From Triticum aestivum (taxonomy: Eukaryota > Streptophyta > Magnoliopsida > Poales > Poaceae), in contig NC_057811.1 of assembly GCF_018294505.1 (NCBI RefSeq), positions 401,916,491-401,980,490 on the forward strand: a DNA stretch of 64,000 nt. Direction: 5' to 3'. Below, piece after piece: positions 48,845-57,502 of this stretch. Numbering within the stretch: the stretch's first letter is position 1; each line of letters starts with the position of its first letter. The notes below the pieces were generated by a model that worked only from the letters and a program-made list of their open reading frames with translations, ran no database searches and was not told the DNA's origin. The translations under genes and the position numbers were made by a program.

Positions 48845-49742
48845 CCGAACTACCTTCGGTACATCAAAACACAAAAACTCATAATACCGATCGTCACAGA
48901 ACTTTAAGCATGCGGACCCTACGGGTTCGAGAACTATGTAGACATGACCGAGACATGTCTCCGGTCAATAACCAATAGCGGAACCTGGATGCTCATATTG
49001 GTTCCTACATATTCTACGAAGATCTTTATCGGTCAAACCGCATAACAACATACGTTGTTCCCTTTGTCATCGGTATGTTACTTGCCCGAGATTCGATCGT
49101 CGGTATCTCAATACCTAGCTCAATATCGTTACCGGCAAGTCTCTTTACTCGTTCCGTAATGCATCATCCCACAACTAACTCATTAGTCACATTGCTTGCA
49201 AGGCTTATTGTGATGTGCATTACCGAGAGGGCCCAGAGATACCTCTCCGACAATCGGAGTGACAAATCCTAATCTCGATCTATGCCAACTCAACAAACAC
49301 CATTGGAGACACCTGTAGAGCACCTTTATAATCACCCAGTTACGTTGTGACGTTTGGTAGCACATAAAGTGTTCTTCCAGTATTCGGGAGTTGCATAATC
49401 TCATAGTCACAGGAACATGTATAAGTCATGGAGAAAGCAATAGCAGTAAACTAAACGATCAAGTGCTAAGCTAACGGAATGGGTCAAGTCAATCACATCA
49501 TTTTCCAATGATGTGATCCCGTTAATCAAATGACAACTCATGTCCATGGCTAGGAAACTTAACCATCTTTGATTAACGAGCTAGTCAAGTAGAGGCATAC
49601 TAGTGACACTATGTTTGTCTATGTATTCACACATGTATTATGTTTTCGGTTAATACAATTCTAGCATGAATAATAAACATTTATCATGATATGAGGAAAT
49701 AAATAATAACTTTATTATTGCCTCTAGGACATATTTCCTTCA
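48845..49742 (-). repeat. 5' LTR of element A, fragment 3
   Basis: This piece resumes CCGAACTACCTTCGG exactly where element E interrupted the LTR and matches 1638-2533 of the 3' LTR. It ends TTCCTTCA at 49742, followed by the GTCAC target duplication. Confidence 0.92.
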
Positions 49743-49747
49743 GTCAC

Positions 49748-49984
49748 ACCCTTCTGCGGCTAAACTCCACTATAGAGTAGCTAGGTAGACTAAGACAATA
49801 CTTTCGGGAAGTAATATCCAACATCACATGGTAGACCCATACGACCTAACATGCATAAACTACATCAACTAGTCTACTGGGCCAGGTTCCCACAACTTAC
49901 TTGGTCTAAGACATAGCTCATATTGACTCATGGTTACACATGAAAGCTAATCATACAATCCCTTTGATATCTATGGGTGGTAGT
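49748..49984. other. Right flank of the nested block, no gene seen
   Basis: This short stretch resumes pre-insertion DNA. No open frame, repeat or element end was recognised. Confidence 0.5.
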
Positions 49985-50935
49985 CCCCACCCAAATCACA
50001 CTCTATTGACCCAATCGATGTCATTCCTCCCATATTGATTCATTAATTAAGTTATCATTCGTCATCCATATATTTTGTAACATGTCAATTAGTGTGATTC
50101 CAACCAAATTATAACATAATTCAATTTTTTGCAACAATAATTCAAAATAAATATTACAGTCCAACACATGAAGTTTTGCAATAAAATAGTTTAAATTTGA
50201 ATTCAACTTATTCAAACATACTTTTAGTTCTCCACTCGAAACACCCACAAATGCTCAACCAGATCATTCTAAAACTTCTCATGAGTTGCTCGATGGCGAA
50301 TCTGTTGATGTATTTCGATAAAATCCTCGAACGTCGCCACATTCGCCTATGGTATTTGGATAGGATAACCAATGTGCTCAAATTCCACACCATGGCAAAC
50401 TTTGTCACCCTTATCCTCCACAATCATGGTGTGCATGATCACACAAGTTTTCATCATGTCCTAGTCCCCACCAAAATCACACTCTGTTGACCCCAAACAA
50501 TGTCATTTTTCCCATATTGATTCATTAATTACGTTGTCATTAAGTAGTTATACTTTGTAACCTATCAACTAGTGTGGTCCCAACCTCATTATAACATAGT
50601 TCAAATTTGTGCAACAATAATTCAAATATAAATATTACAATCCAAACTTGAAGTTGTGCAATAAAAAAGTTCAAATTTGAACTTAACTTATTTAGAGACA
50701 TTTTTAGTTCTCCCCTCGAAACACCCACAAATGCTCACCAAATCATTCCGAAACTTTTCATGAGTTGTTCGATGGCTAATCTGTTGATGCATTTGGATAA
50801 AACCGTCGCCACATTCTGCTATGGTATTGGGATAGGATCACCCATGTGCTCAAATTCCAGACCATGGCGATCTTTTTCACCATCATCCTTCACAATCATG
50901 TTGTGCATGATCGCACAAGTTTTCATCATCTCCCA
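49985..50935 (-). repeat. Tandem duplication of the 3' part of the Harbinger transposase relic
   Basis: Two diverged copies, about 49985-50460 and 50461-50935, have a period near 475-485 bp. Both contain CCCATATTGATTCATTAATTA, CTCGAAACACCCACAAATGCTCA, a CATGAGTTG..CGATGGC segment and CACAAGTTTTCATCAT, in that order. On the minus strand both encode AIEQLM-containing C-terminal remnants. The proximal copy joins the rest of the transposase; the distal one is an extra tail. Confidence 0.75.
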
Positions 50936-52200
50936 GAAATGTCTCTAGATCAGGTCCTCGAACAACTGTAAAGAGGGCATGGAGCACTTGTGATGCCCTC
51001 TCGACATCCTTAGCTCCTTTTTTTCTTTGGGCAAAGTCAGATCTTTTCTCACCCATTGGATCAGAGATGGTCTCAACGAAGGTCATCCACTAAGGATATA
51101 TATTGTCACAAAGATAGTAGCTCATGTCATAGTCACGAGTATTGATTGTATAGCTGCACGGAGGAGCTTCTCCCGCACACAACCTTGCAAACAATGGAGA
51201 CCGCAACAACACATTTATGTCATTGTGAGACCTAGGCATTCTAAAGGAAGAGTGCAAAATCCAGTGATCTTGTGATGCAACTGCTTCAAGAATGATGGTG
51301 GGCCTCTTGCAATGACCCCGATAATGCCCTTGTAGAGCATATGGACAATTCTTTTATTTTTTTCTTCTTTTTTTGGCGGTTAAACTTGTACTACCGTTGC
51401 ACCAAAATATAAGATGTTTTTGTAGGTTAAACTAGCCTACAAAAACTTCTTATATTTTGATACGGAGGGGGTATTACCAACTTGTCTCATGAGTACAATC
51501 ATCTAAAGATAGCTCAAGTGCTATTGGGGATCCTGAACTGATCCAAGTCATGGTTCTCCCCTCACTAGCATATGGCAATTCTTTTTGTTGCCAGTGATTG
51601 CAATTGAGGAATCAGAGCATACTTGGCCACCCTCTTGCTCCCAACAGTGCCACGAGCTGTGCGGTGTCTTCGACGGTTAGTTCTCCCAAGTACTCCGGTC
51701 CAAACACGTTGACCACCGCAATATCAAACCTGATCATGGCTTCGAGACATGTTGTTTTGGACATCCGGAGGTACTCGTCCCATGAATTTGCCCATCGTGC
51801 CATAGGCAAGCATCCTCAATGCAGCTGTGCGCTTCTAGTAACCAAATGATCCATTGTTTCCAACGACATCCTTTTTCAAAATGAAGTAGTCATAATAGGG
51901 TCGGGCACCAATGTAGAGATGATCGAACACAGTTCAGCTCATCCAAAAACGACGATGAAAAAATGACTTGAATAGCGCACGAGGGACAAAGTAGCCGTCA
52001 ATTAGCATCATATGCCCACGTGCCCTATTCGGATTCATCACCCGATGCCCCTTGATTTTTCCTTGAAATTGAGAACACGCTCCTTCGCATGTTGGGCATT
52101 GTCAATAACTACAAGTATCATCGTCATTTCATCCTCATATGACGAGGACGAATCCATGGACTCGGTAGAACTGCTCCACGACCGAATCCATCATATGTGC
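50461..52200 (-). pseudogene. PIF/Harbinger-type transposase (HARBI1-like nuclease), decayed
   Basis: The frames read in order on the minus strand. FHRRFWMS and YYDYFILKKDVVGN (about 51990-51860) are followed by MARWANSWDEYLRMS and VVNVFGPEYLGE (51809-51612). Next come PTIILEAVASQDHW, MPRSHNDINVL and DYDMSYYL (about 51310-51100), then TFVETISDPMGEKRSDFAQ and KDVERASQVLHALF (51086-50960). This is the plant DDE nuclease layout of PIF/Harbinger elements. A stop lies just before the TFVETIS segment (about 51090). Other frame breaks, a 230-bp insertion holding a Stowaway MITE, and the duplicated tail show that it is dead. Terminal inverted repeats were not located. It may be a relic transposon or a decayed domesticated copy. 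Confidence 0.8.
51391..51471. mobile_element. Stowaway-type MITE, 81 bp
   Basis: The imperfect palindrome has arms containing CAAAATATAAGA and GTTTTTGTAGG and their complements. It is flanked by TA on both sides (51389-51390 and 51472-51473). The right end TACGGAGGGGG matches the Stowaway terminal consensus (complement of CTCCCTCCGT), while the left end has diverged. There is no coding capacity; the transcript would fold into a near-perfect hairpin. It lies inside the Harbinger transposase relic. Confidence 0.85.
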
Positions 52201-52809
52201 TTCAAAGTAAACAAGAAAAACTTCAATAAATTTGGCTATAACGTTTGAACGAACATTTTTTCGGGCGTGGTGTCCACCATGGACGATAATGTGCGGGGGC
52301 GGAGGGTGCCTAGGCGGCGGTTAGACTAGGGGTGGAAGGGAGGCATAGGCAAGTCGGGGTTGGCGCCTGGGTGGAGCGGGGGAGGTCCTGCAAGGCCTGG
52401 ACTGCGGAGTGGATGGTATAGTGACGACACGGTCTTGGACTACACGGACACAAAGCAAGGCCGGATGGACACAGGGAGAAAAGCAGGGCTCCGAATTGTT
52501 TTTTTGTGTGAACCGGGGATGTCGGAAGCCTACATGGCGGCTGTTCGGACGTCCACAAACGTCCCAGGTTGGCCTCCAGTATGCGAGAATTTGGATTTGC
52601 AGACTGATGGTGAATGTTTGATGCACCGTGTTGGATGACACAACGTGTTCGAACCGTGATATTTAGCGGCATTTGATGCGCCGCGCTGAAGATGTCATTA
52701 GTAAAAAAGAACCATTAATAAGTGGAGTAGATTAATTGACTCTCGAGATTTTATGGGAAGTACGGAGGAGTAAACAATTGCAAGAACATTCCTCTCCATC
52801 CGTCGAAAC
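52201..52809. other. Spacer between transposase relic and F-box gene 1, no gene supported
   Basis: The spacer is GC-rich, with overlapping frames of about 70-120 codons on both strands (52310-52672) that show no domain and no conserved start. It may be the 5' end of the Harbinger element. An AT-rich part follows from 52640 to 52800. Confidence 0.45.
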
Positions 52810-52920
52810 GGGCCCGTGAGGAACCGGCTTCCGACCTTTTTCACCTGGCCCAGCAAAATCCATATCTCACTTTCTCCTCGCGCAGTCAACGCCGCCTGCA
52901 CTCCACTCCCACCCCCGACC
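52810..52920 (+). promoter_or_regulatory. Proximal promoter/5'UTR of F-box gene 1, conserved in its paralogue
   Basis: The block contains GGGCCC at 52810-52815 and TGGCCCAG at 52846-52853, both resembling plant site II/TCP-type GGCCCA elements. The same two motifs, with similar flanks (AAGAACATTCC before, CCGCTTCC/CCGGCTTCC between), precede F-box gene 2 at 57331-57370. No TATA box is evident. The regulatory role is inferred from this conservation. Confidence 0.5.
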
Positions 52921-54586
52921 ATGGCCGCCATCGTCGAGCAAGTCATGGGGTGGTTCCCCGAGGCCGGCGGTGCCCAAGCCATCGCAAAGCCCCCCTCCCT
53001 CTCCGCCGCCGCTGGCTACGACGGCGAGGACCGCGTCAGCGCCCTCCCGGACGATCTCCTCCGCAACATCGTCTCACGCCTCGTCCTCAAGGACGCCGCC
53101 CGCACCGCCTCCCTCGCCTCCCGCTGGCGCCACCTCTGGAAATCAGCCCCGCTCGTCCTCCGCGACGTAGATCTGCCCCGGCCCGCGGTCGGCCGCGTCC
53201 TCGCCGACCACTCGGGTCCCTTCCGCGGCGCCACCTTCGCCCGCTGCCGGTTCGCGTACCACGGGCGCGCGCTCGCCGACTGGCCGCGCCTCCTCGCCTC
53301 CAAGGGCGTCGAGGACCTCGTCCTCGTCGACAATGTCTGCGACCCCACCGCCGACACCCTGCCCCTCCCCGCCGACGTCCTCCGCTGCGCCTCGCTCCAG
53401 CGCCTCTTCCTGGGCTTCTGGACCTTCCCGGACACAGCCGGCCTACCCCGCGGCGCCGGCGTGTTCCCCTACCTCCGGGAGCTCTACATGTTCCTAATCA
53501 CCATCACCGACCGTGGCCTCGACTACATGCTCGCCTGCAGCCCGGTCCTCGAGACCCTCGCGCTCATCTTCAACAAGACGCCCGAGCGCGTCCTCCTCCG
53601 CAGCAAAAGCCTGCGGTGCGTGCTCCTCTGGTTGTCCATGGTGGAGGGGGAGGTCGCCGTGGTGGACGCGCCGCTCCTGGAGCGGCTCGTCCTGTTTGAA
53701 GCGCCTACTGGAGGTTCTGGTGAAGGTGATGGGGTCCTGGTGAAGGTCAAGATTGCTTGTGCACCCAAACTGCGGGTCCTCGGTTACTTGGAGCCAAGAA
53801 TCCACCAGCTGCACATCGGTGACAAAGTCATCAAGGTACTACCTTTCCATCACTCGACTCATGGAGTTGCCAACGATGCATAATATATCTTGATTGTACA
53901 TTCTAGAGATGCATAATGTATATTCTTTTGGTGCATGGTTCGGTCAGTGCAGCCTAACACAAGGGCGAGCCCGAGCACCATGGTTCCAGGCGTCAAGATA
54001 TTGGGCCTGAAGGTTAACTTTGGTGCCTTGGAGGAGGTCAAGATGCTGGTCAGCTGCCTCAGGTGCTTTCCCAACGTTGAGATACTGCACATCGAGGTGA
54101 CACCCAGTATATATTCCACACTCAGTTGTTCAGTCATCCTTCAACAGAAGGCCAGTTGGCTCTTCTCCTGTGTTATCCATCTGTAATTGGATTGTTATTT
54201 TCTAGTCTGCTCCAGCCGATGGACCCACTGGACGGCACCTTGCCAAGTTCTGGAGGGAGGTCCGTCCTGTTAACTGCATCAAGTCACACGTCAAGAAGGT
54301 CTATGTCCATGAGTTCCGCGGCGATCAGAGTGAATTTGAGTTCATCAAGTTCATTGGCAGCAACGCGCAGCAGCTGCAGGCTGCACTGGTTGTGCTGACC
54401 AAAGAAAAATTTGATTCGGCGGATCAGGCTAATGAGCTGACACGCAAATTGGGGGATCACACCTATCACCCATGGGCCGGTAAGGATGTTGTGCTGCTGG
54501 TGCTAGGGCCTAATCCAAAGGACGGTGTTTGGAGGCGGAGCTTCCGGAAAGCGTCTGACCTTACCGTTGATGATCCGTTTCATTGA
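52921..54586 (+). CDS. F-box/LRR/FBD-domain protein, intact, three exons
   Basis: Exons are 52921-53835, 53953-54096 and 54206-54586 (stop TGA), with GT..AG introns of 117 and 109 bp, all in phase 0. The product is 479 residues. The F-box is at about residues 37-77 ([23 protein letters not shown]). Next is an LRR-like region, including [14 protein letters not shown] and [15 protein letters not shown]-terminal FBD-type domain starts near residue 376 ([25 protein letters not shown]). Such proteins are predicted substrate receptors of SCF ubiquitin ligases; the target is unknown. The start MAAIVE is chosen because the paralogue shares MAAIVExVMGW; an in-frame ATG at 52816 would add 35 unconserved residues. 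Exon 1 is very GC-rich, as in many grass genes, and gives long antisense shadows. Confidence 0.88.
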
Positions 54587-56217
54587 TGAACCTGAGGTTG
54601 GCTATATTTTTCCATGACCTGAGCTCTTTTGGAGAATCACTGGTTGTTCGACATGCAAGGCACTGTTGAGTATTTAGGCGTCTATGTTTGGTCTTAACCA
54701 AGGCATGAATCTTTCGGCTATCATGACTCTATGAGTATCTGAAAGTGTTGAAGCTAGTAGTCCTATGGTTCACTCAAAAGATACCGTGACCTATCATTTT
54801 ATCTAATGCCTCTGTGTGTGTTCTAAATGTGTGCCTGCTTTCTAGCACATCTTTTTCTTTGCCTTTATATGATGGCACCTCTATTAATTTGAATATGATC
54901 AGATAATCATAGTCTTACATGGAGCTAGGCTGATGTGTTATCTTGTGCATCCTGGTGATCAGGATAACAAATGCTAGGTAACTCTGCTTGTGATTTCTGG
55001 GGTGCAGCATCCAGTGCTAGATGTTTCTGACCTGCCCTATTATGTTACTGAGTTGCTGCATAAGCCAGTTATCTTCGGTTTTGGATCTACCATGTTCTTT
55101 AGTGTTTGAGCCAGGCTAGGTGACGTAGCTTAAGTGAAAGTTTACACAAGGATAAGTAGAATCTTGTTTTGTTGTTTGTCTATGTGTTTGTATTTTGAGT
55201 TTGATTGGATAGTTTAGCCATCAATTCCTCAAAGTTGCCATGCATTTGTGTTGGCTTATGCTCTGCTATAGAATGGGGCACTGAGCGGTGAGCACCGCAC
55301 CTCACTTATCTTGTGAATTTAGCAACCGAGCTATCCTAGCTTCTGAATCTCACAGGAAGCACATATATGTACTGATTACTAGCGCACATAGGTACATATG
55401 AGTAAAAATTGTTAGTATCAATCAGAAACCATATAGGTGCTTAGTGACACTGCGCTGTTGTGATTTACTTTCTGCACCAGAAGAGACTTCATCGGGAGTT
55501 ACAACTACAACGTCATTAAGCATGCTAAACCTTTGTGTTATACACATGTGGAGCCTCAACGAAAGTCCATGCTTTGTCTTTGATGTTGCACAGAAGTTAT
55601 TTCTGCAGTAAGAAGCTTCCGGAGGGCATAGCTTCAAAGGTAGGGTAGCTATGCAACAAAACCATTTTGTCGAGGTAGAAACTTTTTCCTTTCAGCGATC
55701 AGAATGCAAATGCTTGCAGCTTCAGAAGGTGGTAGTGTCTTCATAAGAAGATCATCTGGTTCCCTATTTGGAAGTTCATCGAATTACGTCTAAATTTCCA
55801 ATTTCCAACTCTTTCTGGTTGATGTTTATGCTTCACACCCTTTCCCGCCCTTTTGCCTGAGATTGCTGCTGCTGTTGTTGATAACCTAACATTACTAGTA
55901 AATTGTACGTGCTTTGCATGTCATTTAAATATATATAAAAGCATGGGAAAATACATTTGAATATGTATTTCCTTTCCTAGAATCAACTTGGTTCTGAGCT
56001 CTCTAGAATTGAGATACTAGTTCTAGTTCCTTTTTATTAGAAGTATCAGATAAGCATATGGATAAATGCTTCTAGAACACATGAGATGGTAGAGTTGGGG
56101 ACTTGGGGGTTCACAACTTGTGAACGATCCATATGTGTCCGGGCCTCATGAAGTCTGAAACAATAGAATGAGCTTAAATACCATGTAAATGGTAGAGTTG
56201 GGGGTTCACAACTTGTG
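54587..56217. other. Intergenic/3'UTR region downstream of F-box gene 1
   Basis: The first few hundred bases probably include the 3'UTR. No coding frame of note was found. A short near-repeat of GGTAGAGTTGGGG..TTCACAACTTGTGAAC occurs at about 56090-56124 and 56191-56220. A stretch near 55892 (ACTAGTAAATTGTACGTGC) resembles a common grass element terminus, but no partner end was found. Confidence 0.5.
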
Positions 56218-56245
56218 AACTTGTGACATAAGACTATTATGGTTG

Positions 56246-56534
56246 ATCAGAAGTACGTGTGGTGTCATAAAATGGTTGGTGCAGATATGGTCATTGATGT
56301 AGTTTGCCGATTGTGGATCTGATCGCTCTATTTTTTATTTTATTTTCTTCTCGCCTACATATAGCTTTGGTCTTATATGACTTTGCTATTTTGTGGTGTG
56401 TTCTTGTGTGCGTGCGTTAGTGTTGGCTGTGTGCATCCTAGCTATGCAGAGGCCGGGTGTGCTCATTGTGTTTGTATCATCTTGATGCTTCATTTTGAGT
56501 CAATAAAATTCATCCTTTGTCGAAAAAGAAGTAC
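56246..56534 (+). mobile_element. 5'-truncated LINE-type insertion, 289 bp, with 28-bp target duplication
   Basis: The insertion is flanked by perfect direct repeats of 28 bp (56218-56245 and 56535-56562, core GACATAAGACTATTATGG). The 3' end reads GAGTCAATAAAATTCATCC followed by TTTGTCGAAAAAGAA. A polyadenylation-like AATAAA and A-rich tail are as expected for a retroposed LINE 3' end. The 5' end has no promoter or frame, consistent with truncation. The TSD is longer than most, which makes its boundaries unambiguous. Confidence 0.75.
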
Positions 56535-56562
56535 AACTTGTGACATAAGACTATTATGGTTG

Positions 56563-57330
56563 CTTTATTAACTCAGAGAACATTTACATCGTTCACAAGT
56601 TTGTTGCCAATGCAGTCCGGGCCTCGTCAACCCAAGTATGCAGTTTCAAAAAACAAGTATGGTTTTCAAAGGCATAATTCCATGAAGAATTCTCCAACAA
56701 CATATCTAACTTTATGTGAAACTTGTACGTAGTTTCCAAAGCCATATAGCTGGTATGTTAGAACCTCCCGAACTTGTTTTAGAATTTGCATGACCCCCAA
56801 ACTTATGTATCCACTCACAAAGAATGTTTTGTTCCTGTTTAGATTTTTTTTGAGACAATGTTCCTATTTAGATACCAAGCAAAGAAATCATAAAAGGCTA
56901 CATAATTTAGAGGGATTTGTAAAATTCTCTGACGTCACGGTAAAGATATCATTTGCCTGGTGTATTGCCCCCTTCTTTTTTCACGTCAAATTTTAACAAA
57001 GCATTTAACTAACAAAATATCAATGTATGTCACGAAAGATTATACCGTTGAATTCGTATTTAAACATAGTTTTTTATAATATATTTTTCTACATTTAATT
57101 TATATTTTATTAGTTATAATTATGATGACCCTAAATACGAGGGTGCCAATAAATCAGGATGCAGGTAGTATTAGCTGCTCGTGCAACACTGCAACGTAAC
57201 ATTTTTTGATCAATAATAAAGTCAGCAACTTTAGATATAATAATGGTCTGTCCAGGGGGCTCTTGATCAACCGGAGATAGCATCGGTAGAAGTAAATAAT
57301 TGAAAGAACATTCCATTCCGTCTGCCGAAT
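56563..57330. other. Intergenic spacer upstream of F-box gene 2
   Basis: No gene is seen. A 14-nt tract TTTTTTTGAGACAA (56845-56858) sits between two 15-bp near-identical repeats (56830-56844 and 56859-56873). The AT-rich part 56990-57130 (GTATGTCACGAAAGATTATACC and following) resembles half of a decayed MITE, but I cannot find its other arm. Confidence 0.45.
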
Positions 57331-57502
57331 GGGCCCGTGGGACGCCGCTTCCAACATTTAGCTGGCCCAGTAAAAACCCTATCTACTTTCCCCTTTCTAC
57401 TTCCACTCCAGTCGCCGCCGCGCCTCCACTCCACTCCATTTTGCTTGTCCCCTTCAGTCCGCTCGCCGCCGCGTCTCCACCCCACTCCTCTCCGCTCAGG
57501 CC
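57331..57502 (+). promoter_or_regulatory. Proximal promoter/5'UTR of F-box gene 2
   Basis: GGGCCC is at 57331-57336 and TGGCCCAG at 57363-57370, in the same order as upstream of F-box gene 1. The 57400-57500 segment is a C-rich leader that includes a short internal duplication (CTCGCCGCCGCGTCTCCACC against GTCGCCGCCGCGCCTCCACT). Confidence 0.5.

Larger units (their letters stand above)
797..49742 (-). mobile_element. Element A: Angela/BARE1-like Copia retrotransposon, host of all nested insertions
   Basis: The outer ends are TGTTGGGG at 797 and TTCCTTCA at 49742, flanked by a perfect 5-bp target duplication GTCAC (792-796 and 49743-49747). Read on the minus strand, the 5' LTR is at the right in three pieces (48845-49742, 26950-27210, 18795-19381) and the 3' LTR is intact at 797-2533. 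A primer site resembling initiator tRNA-Met lies beside the 5' LTR (about 18778-18792), and a purine-rich tract on the minus strand lies at 2534-2545. Removing the nested insertions leaves about 8.7 kb, the usual size of the BARE1/Angela/WIS group. Gag and pol are present but broken. A is the oldest insertion, since B, D and E all interrupt it. Confidence 0.92.

Noticed and set aside
52310..52672. Pro/Cys/His-rich frames upstream of F-box gene 1
   Set aside because: They overlap on both strands with no start context or domain. They are better explained as GC-rich remains at the 5' side of the Harbinger relic.
52950..53814. Long frames in other phases and antisense to F-box exon 1 (up to 249 codons)
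   Set aside because: They are shadows of a GC-rich coding exon. The sense frame has the F-box domain, consistent splice sites and a conserved paralogue.
55885..55935. ACTAGTAAATTGTACGTGC resembling a known grass transposon terminus
   Set aside because: No partner terminus or target duplication was found within the spacer, so no element can be drawn.
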